Shown here: positions 1 to 6,056 of the stretch, piece by piece | Layout of the letters: every line of letters begins with the position of its first letter | How positions within the stretch are numbered: the stretch's first letter is position 1 | Source: an uncultured Oscillospiraceae bacterium | Lineage (GTDB): Bacteria > Bacillota > Clostridia > Oscillospirales > Oscillospiraceae | Assembly (NCBI GenBank): GCA_900757415.1 | Contig: CAAENU010000176.1 | Location: forward strand, 1-6,377 | Direction of reading: 5' to 3' | DNA length: 6,377 nt | Notes under the pieces: generated by a model | Seen by the model: the letters and a program-made list of their open reading frames with translations, nothing else | The model's database searches: none | Told to the model about the DNA's origin: nothing | Position numbers and translations under genes: made by a program

Positions 1-339
1 GCATGGCTTGCGCCTGCGTTCGGCGTGCCGCTGCTGGCGTTCTACTGCATCTTCGGGGACATTCTCTCCAACCTGATCTGGTGCGGCATGATGATCGTGC
101 TCTCTTACTGCGCCATTCGGGGGCTTGCCTATGCGAAAACGCAGACGGGCGCGGCGCGGGATATGCGGCACTTCCACATCGGCGTGCTGTGCTTTGCCGC
201 TTCGGAATATCTGCTCTGGACGGTGGGCTGCTTCTGGCCGGATACCTCTCCGGCAAGTCCCACCTTCTGGTGTGATATGCTGCTGACGTTTGCCATTCTG
301 GGGCTGCTGCCCGCCACGAGAAAGGCGGTGGACGCGTGA
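1..339 (+). CDS. Polytopic membrane protein, 3' part only (5' end outside window)
   Basis: The reading frame is open from the first base of the window and ends at TGA 337-339, giving 112 visible residues. The frame enters the window already open, so the GTG at 25 is probably an internal valine and the true start lies upstream. The visible part is very hydrophobic. Likely membrane segments lie at about residues 5-18, 20-39, 60-78 and 89-103 (window numbering). A basic, His-containing loop joins the second and third (about 40-59), and a short Trp/Pro-rich loop joins the third and fourth (about 79-88). The tail is short and basic. I do not recognise the family and see no catalytic motif. Its stop codon overlaps the start of the PrsW-like gene (GTGA), so the two are very probably co-transcribed and translationally coupled, and the products may act together in the membrane. 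The function is unknown. Confidence 0.8.
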   Translation, partial: AWLAPAFGVPLLAFYCIFGDILSNLIWCGMMIVLSYCAIRGLAYAKTQTGAARDMRHFHIGVLCFAASEYLLWTVGCFWPDTSPASPTFWCDMLLTFAILGLLPATRKAVDA

Positions 340-965
340 CCTATATTGAAAATATCTTCCTGTGCATGGTATCTCCCCTGCTGGTGGCCGCTTTGTGCAT
401 GGGCAGGCGGCAGCTCCGCTTTTTCCTGTTCTGCATGGCCGGGATGGGTGTGTGTCTGCTCTCGGCCTATATCAACACCTTCCTCGCGGCGGTGTGTCAG
501 GCAGACGCCCTTGCCGCCACGGCGGAGATCGCGCCGGTGGTGGAGGAGCTGATGAAGCTGCTGCCGCTGGCCTTTTATCTTCTGGTGTTCGAGCCGGAGG
601 GGGATAAAATCAAGGCTTCGGCAATAACGGTCGCCCTCGCTTTCGCCACCTTTGAAAATGTGTGCTATCTCATCCAGAACGGCGCGGACCGCTTCTCCTT
701 CATCTTCTTCCGGGGCTTCGGCACGGGAGCCATGCACGTCCTCTGCGGTCTGATCGTGGGCGGCGGGCTTGCATACACGTGGCGGCGGACGTGGCTGAAA
801 ATCGCAGGCACCTGCGGCCTCTTGGGCGCGGCCATCACCCTCCACGCTATCTACAATCTGCTCATTGCCCACGGCGGCGCGGCGCAGTACATCGCCTACG
901 CCCTGCCGGTGCTGCTGGTGGCGGCGGGAAGACTGTCCACATTCCGCTTATCACAGAGGAAATAA
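336..965 (+). CDS. PrsW-family intramembrane metalloprotease (peptidase M82 / CPBP-like)
   Basis: A 209-residue, multi-pass membrane protein carrying the motif set of PrsW proteases: E70-E71-x-x-K74, F103-x-x-x-E107-N108, H134-x-x-x-G138 and H170-x-x-x-N174. The glutamates and histidines are the expected metal-binding and catalytic residues within the membrane. In Bacillus subtilis and Clostridioides difficile, PrsW cuts a membrane anti-sigma factor at site 1 and so starts release of an ECF sigma factor. The target here is not visible. The length is typical of compact PrsW homologues. The start is taken as GTG 336 because it overlaps the previous stop (GTGA), which favours translational coupling. 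The ATG at 366 (residue 11) is an alternative, but it would shorten the first membrane segment. The upstream ribosome binding site is weak (AAGGCGG near 322-328). The gene is followed 15 bases later by a terminator. The family call is strong. The role in sigma control is inferred from relatives. Confidence 0.88.
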   Translation: MTYIENIFLCMVSPLLVAALCMGRRQLRFFLFCMAGMGVCLLSAYINTFLAAVCQADALAATAEIAPVVEELMKLLPLAFYLLVFEPEGDKIKASAITVALAFATFENVCYLIQNGADRFSFIFFRGFGTGAMHVLCGLIVGGGLAYTWRRTWLKIAGTCGLLGAAITLHAIYNLLIAHGGAAQYIAYALPVLLVAAGRLSTFRLSQRK

Positions 966-980
966 CCGAATATTCCCTCC

Positions 981-1016
981 TTGAGAGCTGCTTTTTGGCG
1001 GCTCTCAAATTTTTTT
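981..1016 (+). terminator. Intrinsic terminator after the PrsW-like gene
   Basis: The arms TTGAGAGC (981-988) and GCTCTCAA (1001-1008) pair perfectly. The stem extends inward by U-G, G-C and C-G pairs to 11 bp around a six-base loop (992-997). A run of seven T (1010-1016) follows directly. This is a textbook Rho-independent terminator starting 15 bases after the stop of the protease gene. It marks the end of that transcription unit and separates it from the small-protein/surface-protein pair. Confidence 0.88.
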
Positions 1017-1040
1017 GAAAAAATTTTGCGTTTTGGGTGA

Positions 1041-1071
1041 GAGTTTTTTCGATTTTTTGTACCTATATAAG
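1041..1071 (+). promoter_or_regulatory. Possible promoter for the small-protein / surface-protein unit
   Basis: The stretch between the terminator and the next gene is strikingly AT-rich compared with its surroundings. TATATA (1064-1069), or the overlapping TATAAG (1066-1071), could be a -10 element. At the usual 17-base spacing the -35 region (about 1041-1048, GAGTTTTT) matches the housekeeping consensus poorly. A start point near 1076-1080 would give a leader of about 50 bases before the ATG at 1127. A promoter is needed here because a strong terminator lies upstream. The weak -35 leaves room for an activator or an alternative sigma factor. The exact element is uncertain. Confidence 0.35.
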
Positions 1072-1110
1072 TGAAAGGGTTGTTAGACCACAGTTTCAGA
1101 CAAACCACAG

Positions 1111-1116
1111 AGGAGG
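1111..1116 (+). promoter_or_regulatory. Ribosome binding site deciding the start of the 105-residue protein
   Basis: AGGAGG, a full Shine-Dalgarno core, ends ten bases before ATG 1127. The frame is open further upstream to a GTG at 1037. That GTG lies inside the AT-rich presumed promoter and has no such site, so ATG 1127 is preferred. Confidence 0.8.
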
Positions 1117-1126
1117 CTCAAGCGAA

Positions 1127-1444
1127 ATGTACGATACCGCAAGGCGGGTCACGCTCGTCAAGCAGCGGGTGCGGGAAAACACCCGCCGAAAACGGCAGCG
1201 CGGCATCTATGGACTGAGCGCCGCGTGTATGCTGCTGTTCGCAGCGCTGATGCAGGCGGCGGGCACGGTCGTCGGGCCGGGGCAACCGGAGGCATGGGGC
1301 GCGTTCGGCGCGATGCTGCTGCGGCAGGACGCGGGCGGCTATGTGCTGGTGGGCGTCGTTGCCTTTGCCGCGGCGGCGGCGATCACCGCGCTGTGCATCC
1401 GGCTCAGAATCAGGGAAAACCAGAAAAAAGGCGGGGGCAGATAA
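1127..1444 (+). CDS. Small two-pass membrane protein of unknown function (105 residues)
   Basis: I do not recognise this protein. The N-terminal 25 residues are rich in Arg/Lys (R6, R7, K12, R14, R16, R20-K22-R23, R25) and could form an amphipathic cytoplasmic helix. A first membrane segment spans about 27-49. A loop of about 22 residues with Gly, Pro and one Glu/Asp each follows, then a second membrane segment at about 72-91, rich in Ala and Val, and a basic tail (about 92-105). By the positive-inside rule both ends are cytoplasmic and the short loop is outside. The gene is the first of a pair: 33 bases separate it from the large surface protein gene, and each has its own AGGAGG. It may be a membrane partner or regulator of that protein. 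Another possibility, not shown by the sequence, is that it acts like a short anti-sigma or signalling protein cut by the neighbouring PrsW-like protease. It is probably a real gene, given its good ribosome binding site and codon usage. Confidence 0.72.
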   Translation: MYDTARRVTLVKQRVRENTRRKRQRGIYGLSAACMLLFAALMQAAGTVVGPGQPEAWGAFGAMLLRQDAGGYVLVGVVAFAAAAAITALCIRLRIRENQKKGGGR

Positions 1445-1461
1445 GCCCGGCCGACACGAAC

Positions 1462-1467
1462 AGGAGG
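1462..1467 (+). promoter_or_regulatory. Ribosome binding site of the large surface protein gene
   Basis: AGGAGG ends ten bases before ATG 1478, the same core and spacing as for the preceding small gene. It fixes the start directly ahead of a clear signal peptide. Confidence 0.8.
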
Positions 1468-1477
1468 AGAAAAGCCA

Positions 1478-1552
1478 ATGAAAAAACGAATACTCAGCAT
1501 CCTGCTCCTATGCTGCATGGTGCTGACCATGCTGCCTGCGGCTGCCTTTGCA
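1478..1552 (+). other. Signal peptide coding segment of the surface protein
   Basis: Residues 1-25: K2, K3 and R4, then a Leu/Ile/Met-rich core, then Ala-Phe-Ala as the likely signal peptidase I site, with the mature protein starting near A26-D27. It shows Sec export. C12 and C13 lie within the hydrophobic core and lack the Gly/Ala-Cys context of a lipobox, so a lipoprotein is unlikely. Confidence 0.85.
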
Positions 1553-4500
1553 GCAGACGAAGGAGCTTACGCGCTTCCGCCGGACACAGGCGGCCTGTGC
1601 GAACACCACCCGGAGCACGACGAGGCCTGCGGCTATACGCCGCAGACAGAGGATGCTGCGGGGGCGCCCTGCGGCCATGTGTGCGAGATATGCAGATCTG
1701 AGGACGGCGGCACAGACCCAGCCGGCCCGGCAGGAGCATCCGGCGATACGATGCCAACGACTCTGTTCAGTACAGCCCGTCCCGCTGCCACCCAATACAC
1801 CTATACGCTGCATTACGATGCCAACGGCGGAAGCGGCGCGCCGCCAAGTCAGAGCGTGACCAGCTCGGAATTTCATGTACGGGTTCCCATATCAGAAATA
1901 ATTCCAACCCGTGACGGATATACCTTCAAGGGTTGGGCGAATTCTCGGACTGGTAAGCCGATATATGGCGGAAACGGCGGTTATACCGAGTGTCTGGTAG
2001 TACATGGGTATGATATGAGTACAACCATCTATGCCATATGGGAAGCGCACGATCATAGCTGGGGCGAATGGACCTCCAATGGCAACGGAACCCATAAGCG
2101 CACCTGCAACACGGACAGCAGCCATATCGAAACGGGCAGCTGCTCCGGCGGCAAAGCTACCAGCACGGAGAAGGCCATCTGCGAAACCTGTCATACGGCT
2201 TACGGAGAGCTTTTGCAGATCGCCAAAACGGTGATCACCACCCCGCCCACGCTGCCCCTTCCTGGGTATGTAGGAGATGAGTACACCGACAGGGCTCTCA
2301 GGGGCGGCGAAGCGAAGGCCGAGAGTACGGGTGACGTTGTTCCCGGCACGTTCAGTTTCAAGTACTATGAAGGCGGCAGAGTACACCCGGGCGAAAACCG
2401 CATGGTGATCCTCTTTACCCCCGACGATACGGAGGCATACACCACGGCGGAATGTATCATTACCATGATGGGGACAAAGCGCACGGTCACAAGAGTCCCA
2501 GACGACGTGATCATCACTGACAAGCCCCTTGGCACGGCGTTTGAGGATCTGGGGCTTCCTTCCGGCGTCAAGGTCGAGACCAACACCGGCGCGAGCTACA
2601 ATCCCGTCCCCGTGACATGGGACGGCTCCGCCTATGACCCGAACAAATATGGCGAGCAGATCATTACCGGCAAACTGCATGTTGAAAAGAGCAGCTTCAC
2701 GGATGATATGGAGCCGACAAGCACAGTCAAGGCAACCGCCAAAATAACACTCATTGACGACCGTGTCTTTACGCCCACGCTGGTGCCGCCCGCCTATTCC
2801 AAGCAGCTCTACGGCGGTGATCTGTGCTCCTTTGTCTTTTCCGACAAGTACCTCTCCGGCGGAACGGCCACGGCCAACGGCGAAACGGTTTTCGGCAAGT
2901 TCACGCTGGACAAGGATCAGAAAATATACGGACATTCATTGACGGCGAGCACACTTTTGCAGGCAGGGCCGCTGCAGCTGAAGGTCATCTTCACGCCCGA
3001 CAACCCGAAGCGGTACACCAGTAAGAAATGCACCGTTGATGTGAACGTCGTTCCCCGCACATTCGTCAGCTCCGATATCGTACACATTCCCAACAAAAAA
3101 ATCGGAACGACCTTTGAGGAGCTGAATCTGTCGATGTCGTTCAGCTTCTCCGCGGTCAGCAACGAAACGCCCCCCGGAGATCTCGAGGGTTATTCCATGT
3201 ATGTCGTCACCTCGTGGGACGCTTCGACCTACGACCCCAATTCGTTTGAGGAGCAGACCATCTACGGCGAAGTCAACCGCGCCGAATTGGAGAAGTATTT
3301 CACCATACCCGATGGCGCCGACCTCCGAGCCGTGAAAAAGGTTCAGCTGCAGCCTGACCCGACCGAGACGGAGATCACGCAGCTGCCCGTATTCCGGTGG
3401 AAGAACGGTGATTTTACGCTGCCCGACAACACCATATTCACCTGGCGAAAGCTTCAGGTGAAACCCTACCACGCTGAAGTCGGCACGCTCGTCGGCGGCG
3501 TGGCAAAGGTCAAGGGTACGGATACCGTCGCCCCCGGCACGTTCTCCTTCAAGAAAGCCCCGCCGTTCTACCTCCAGACTCCGGGCGAACATGATGTGAC
3601 GGTGGTATTCACGCCGGACGACCCGCGCCTCCACAAGCCGACGGAGACCACCATTAAGATAAACGCCATCAAAAATACCATCAAGGATACCGATGAGCCG
3701 AACTCCATTACCAACAAGCACCTCGGCACACCCTTTGAGCAGCTCGGCTTGCCGGGAAATGTGTGCATCAACGCCGTTGACGGCGCCTGGTGCTGGGTCG
3801 ACGTGGCATGGGATGAATCGTCCTATGACGCGCAGTCTCCGGATTGGCAGACCATCACCGGCACACTGGTGCTTGACGAAGATGCCGATAGCATCTTTCA
3901 GCAGCCGGAGCCTGCGGTAACGGCCAATATTCGGGTAAAGCTCATCGCTCCGCCGACCATCACCACCCAGACCCTGCCCGGCGGCACGATCGGCGCGGCG
4001 TACAGCCAGACCCTGACTGCCGACGGCACCAATCCCATCACATGGCACGTTACAGCCGGCGAGCTGCCCAAGGGCCTGAATCTGAACGAAGCCACCGGTG
4101 AGATCAGCGGCACGCCCACGGCGGCGGGTGCTGCAACCTTCACAGTCGAGGCGAAGAATAGCGTGGGCAGCAGCTCGAAGGTGCTGTCTATTACGATAGC
4201 CAAGGCCCAACAGTACGGCAAGGTCAGCATGGGCTTCTACATGTACGGCGAGACGCCCAGCACGCCAAGCCTGACAGACTGGACGGGTGACCCGAATGCT
4301 CAAGTGACCTACTACTATAACACCACCAATTCCAACAGCGGCGGCACAAAGTGGGAGAACATTCAGCCAGACACGCTGAACGCCGGAACCCGCTACTATA
4401 TGTACGCAGAGCTTGGCGAGACGGAGAACTACGACTCGTTCACCACGGATTGTAAGATGTTTTGGGTAATGAAGGCGATACCGACCTGCACAAAACCCAC

Positions 4501-5929
4501 CGGCCTGACAGCCAAATACGGCCAGAAACTCAGCCAGATCGCTTTGCCCAATCCGGAAGGAAATACACCCGGTACATGGCGCTGGCAAGAACCGGAGACG
4601 GTGCTGGATCAACTGGGCACCCGACGCTTCTATGCTGATTTCAAGCCCGACAATGAGAACTATAGCGAAGTGGTCAACGTCACCATTGATGTGACGGTCG
4701 AACCGGCGGATGGCGGCAACCTCAAAACGGTCGAGTTGACGCAGAGGTACACGGACACCTCTGAGCACACCTACACGCCGGACTGGTCCGGACTTCCCGC
4801 CGGGCAAACTTGGAGCTATGATATCGAATACAGCGTCAGCACCGGCTCGAATGTTACACTTACCAAGCATGATTTCGCAGCGGACGGCAGTTCGCTGACC
4901 TATGCCATCTCCGGCGGCAAGGCGGGCGACAAGATCACCCTCACCCTCAAGGCGTCCTGCAACAATTATAAGGATTTCACCATCACGCTGAACATCACCC
5001 TGACAGAAAAGGACGATCAGAAGGCGTTGACCATCACCGGCAACACTTCCGTAATCTATGGTGAAAAGCTGACGCTGACCACCACTGGCGGCTCCGGCAC
5101 GGGCGCTGTAACCTACCGCATCGACAATGCTATCAGCACCGGCGAGGCGACCATCGATCCCAACACCGGCGTTCTGACTCCCGTCAAGGTCGGCTCTGTG
5201 AGCGTTGTTGCGACCAAGGCGGGCGACAAGGACTATAACGACGTCACCAGTGCTCCCTTCGTGCTTATGATCAAAACGGCCATCCCCACCGGCAAGCCCA
5301 AGTACACCAAGATCACCACCAGTGGAAAGACGCTGAAGGACGCGGCGCTGACCATCGAGGGCAGCACGCTGAGTCCCAATGACGGCAAGCTGGAATGGGT
5401 GGATGACGAGGGCAACATTCTGCCTGATGATACCAAGGTCAAAGCGAACAAAACCTATAAGTGGCGCTTCACGCCTGATGATGACAACTACACGACCCTG
5501 ACCGGCGAGGTCGAGCTGTATCACAAGTCCGGCGGCAGCAGCAGCGGCAGCGGCTACAGCTACTACACCATCAAGGCAACTGCCGGGGCTGGCGGCTCCA
5601 TTTCTCCCTCCGGCGATGTCAGCGTCCGTGAGGGCAAAGATCAAACCTTCACCATCACTCCGGATAAGGGCTATGCCGTCTCCCGTGTCAAAATCGATGG
5701 CAAGAGCATCGGCGCGGTGAAGTCCTATACCTTTGAGAATGTCAGCAGAGCCCATACCATCGAGGTCATCTTCGTCAAGGGTACTGCCAGCGCCAACACC
5801 GGAGACAGCAGCAATCTTCCGCTGTGGAGCATAACGCTGATCACCTCTCTTGCCGGATGTCTTGCGCTGGCAGCATGGCAGCGCAGGCGGCGACGTGAGG
5901 AAGACTCACCGCAAATCACCGAAAAGTAA
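1478..5929 (+). CDS. Large multi-domain secreted surface protein with InlB-like repeat and degenerate wall-sorting signal (1483 residues)
   Basis: A complete secreted surface protein. In order: a Sec signal peptide (1-25, basic start, hydrophobic core, AFA cleavage site); a Cys/His-rich head (about 41-72, including C65-x3-C69-x2-C72); and an InlB B-type (Listeria-Bacteroides) repeat (107-189, YDANGG near 113-118, GYTFKGW at 147-153). Next is a second Cys/His domain (191-245, C210, C222, C235-x2-C238). Three diverged copies of a module of about 200 residues follow (250-824), each with a Big_4-like end. A putative-Ig (He_PIG-like) domain spans about 826-909. Five beta-type modules typical of gut Clostridia surface proteins follow (911-1000, 1001-1077, 1078-1181, 1182-1267, 1268-1350), then a Gly/Ser linker (1351-1359) and a Flg_new_2-like repeat (1360-1434). 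The end is SANTGD, a hydrophobic segment and five Arg. No enzyme domain is seen, so an adhesin or structural wall protein is most likely. Domain names rest on visual similarity. It is second in an operon with the 105-residue protein gene. Confidence 0.92.
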   Translation: MKKRILSILLLCCMVLTMLPAAAFAADEGAYALPPDTGGLCEHHPEHDEACGYTPQTEDAAGAPCGHVCEICRSEDGGTDPAGPAGASGDTMPTTLFSTARPAATQYTYTLHYDANGGSGAPPSQSVTSSEFHVRVPISEIIPTRDGYTFKGWANSRTGKPIYGGNGGYTECLVVHGYDMSTTIYAIWEAHDHSWGEWTSNGNGTHKRTCNTDSSHIETGSCSGGKATSTEKAICETCHTAYGELLQIAKTVITTPPTLPLPGYVGDEYTDRALRGGEAKAESTGDVVPGTFSFKYYEGGRVHPGENRMVILFTPDDTEAYTTAECIITMMGTKRTVTRVPDDVIITDKPLGTAFEDLGLPSGVKVETNTGASYNPVPVTWDGSAYDPNKYGEQIITGKLHVEKSSFTDDMEPTSTVKATAKITLIDDRVFTPTLVPPAYSKQLYGGDLCSFVFSDKYLSGGTATANGETVFGKFTLDKDQKIYGHSLTASTLLQAGPLQLKVIFTPDNPKRYTSKKCTVDVNVVPRTFVSSDIVHIPNKKIGTTFEELNLSMSFSFSAVSNETPPGDLEGYSMYVVTSWDASTYDPNSFEEQTIYGEVNRAELEKYFTIPDGADLRAVKKVQLQPDPTETEITQLPVFRWKNGDFTLPDNTIFTWRKLQVKPYHAEVGTLVGGVAKVKGTDTVAPGTFSFKKAPPFYLQTPGEHDVTVVFTPDDPRLHKPTETTIKINAIKNTIKDTDEPNSITNKHLGTPFEQLGLPGNVCINAVDGAWCWVDVAWDESSYDAQSPDWQTITGTLVLDEDADSIFQQPEPAVTANIRVKLIAPPTITTQTLPGGTIGAAYSQTLTADGTNPITWHVTAGELPKGLNLNEATGEISGTPTAAGAATFTVEAKNSVGSSSKVLSITIAKAQQYGKVSMGFYMYGETPSTPSLTDWTGDPNAQVTYYYNTTNSNSGGTKWENIQPDTLNAGTRYYMYAELGETENYDSFTTDCKMFWVMKAIPTCTKPTGLTAKYGQKLSQIALPNPEGNTPGTWRWQEPETVLDQLGTRRFYADFKPDNENYSEVVNVTIDVTVEPADGGNLKTVELTQRYTDTSEHTYTPDWSGLPAGQTWSYDIEYSVSTGSNVTLTKHDFAADGSSLTYAISGGKAGDKITLTLKASCNNYKDFTITLNITLTEKDDQKALTITGNTSVIYGEKLTLTTTGGSGTGAVTYRIDNAISTGEATIDPNTGVLTPVKVGSVSVVATKAGDKDYNDVTSAPFVLMIKTAIPTGKPKYTKITTSGKTLKDAALTIEGSTLSPNDGKLEWVDDEGNILPDDTKVKANKTYKWRFTPDDDNYTTLTGEVELYHKSGGSSSGSGYSYYTIKATAGAGGSISPSGDVSVREGKDQTFTITPDKGYAVSRVKIDGKSIGAVKSYTFENVSRAHTIEVIFVKGTASANTGDSSNLPLWSITLITSLAGCLALAAWQRRRRREEDSPQITEK
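2225..2764 (+). repeat. Surface protein triplicated module, copy 1 (residues 250-429)
   Basis: This copy carries landmark motifs in the same order as the next two copies: VVPGTFSFK (287-295), FTPDD (313-317), LGTAFEDLGLP (351-361) and VTWDGSAYDP (379-388). The second half resembles bacterial Ig-like domain 4 (Big_4), where a sentence of the form 'VxVTWD..YDP....ITG.L' is typical. The repeat is visible at protein level. DNA identity between copies is low, so it is an old duplication. Confidence 0.75.
2765..3364 (+). repeat. Surface protein triplicated module, copy 2 (residues 430-629)
   Basis: The most diverged copy. It keeps FTPDN (505-509), IGTTFEELNLS (542-552) and SWDASTYDP (579-587), but the PGTFSFK block has become FGKFTLDK (472-479). 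The Big_4-like end is followed by an extra Glu/Lys/Asp-rich stretch (about 600-629). Confidence 0.65.
3365..3949 (+). repeat. Surface protein triplicated module, copy 3 (residues 630-824)
   Basis: This copy is close to copy 1: VAPGTFSFK (684-692), FTPDD (711-715), LGTPFEQLGLP (749-759) and VAWDESSYD (776-784). It contains C763 and C772, which the other copies do not have at these places and which could form a disulfide. The putative-Ig domain starts directly after it. Confidence 0.72.
5789..5896 (+). other. Degenerate cell-wall sorting signal (residues 1438-1473)
   Basis: The layout of a sortase substrate is present: a TG-containing motif (S1438-A-N-T-G1442-D), a hydrophobic segment (about 1447-1467) and a positive stop (R1469-R1473). 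The pentapeptide is SANTG, not LPxTG. It is nearest to the (S/N)PxTG class known for some Clostridia sortases, but with Ala in place of Pro. If no sortase accepts it, the tail would still work as a C-terminal membrane anchor. Confidence 0.7.
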
Positions 5930-5944
5930 ACAGCCTTACCTTTA

Positions 5945-5972
5945 GGGGCGCGGGCAAACAGCCCCGCGCCCC
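5945..5972. repeat. GC-rich perfect inverted repeat after the surface protein gene
   Basis: GGGGCGCGGG (5945-5954) and CCCGCGCCCC (5963-5972) form a perfect 10 bp all-GC stem with an eight-base loop, starting 15 bases after the stop codon. No T run follows on either strand, so it is not a canonical intrinsic terminator. It may protect the 3' end of the transcript or help pause polymerase before the next hairpin. Confidence 0.7.
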
Positions 5973-5990
5973 AGTCGCTGTCTTCCCGGG

Positions 5991-6032
5991 AAAAGACGGC
6001 TGTTCTTCAAAAGAACAGCCGCCCTGCTTTTT
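5991..6032. terminator. Probable bidirectional terminator between convergent genes
   Basis: CGGCTGTTCTT (5997-6007) and AAGAACAGCCG (6011-6021) pair perfectly over 11 bp. The innermost pair probably opens to give a small A-rich loop. On the + strand a run of five T (6028-6032) follows six bases after the stem. On the - strand TCTTTT lies directly after the stem. It therefore suits termination of both the surface protein gene and the convergent msr gene. Confidence 0.75.
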
Positions 6033-6056
6033 CGGTTGATGTGTACGCGATTAGAA

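Noticed and set aside
129..872. A 247-residue open frame on the - strand, opposite the PrsW-like gene
   Set aside because: The + strand frame has complete PrsW motifs and coupling to its neighbour. The antisense product is rich in Arg, His and Gln and lacks any family feature.
1037..1126. N-terminal extension of the 105-residue protein from GTG 1037
   Set aside because: The extension would be encoded by the AT-rich presumed promoter and the ribosome binding site itself. The AGGAGG at 1111-1116 points to ATG 1127.
1892..2935. A 347-residue open frame on the - strand
   Set aside because: This is the continuation of the same antisense frame, past a single stop produced by one TCA codon. It has no recognisable protein features.
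4919..5230. A 15-base direct repeat (AAGGCGGGCGACAAG at 4919-4933 and 5216-5230)
   Set aside because: Both copies encode Lys-Ala-Gly-Asp-Lys within different modules using the preferred codons. It is short and shows no target-site or mobile-element context.
2936..5755. A 939-residue open frame on the - strand, opposite the surface protein
   Set aside because: It is aligned codon-for-codon with the real gene and is open only because TTA, CTA and TCA codons are rare there. It shows no domain, signal peptide or ribosome binding site of its own, while the + strand protein has clear domains from end to end.
5991..6032. Hairpin considered as a small RNA or CRISPR-like repeat
   Set aside because: It is a single copy with T runs on both sides between convergent genes, which a bidirectional terminator explains fully.
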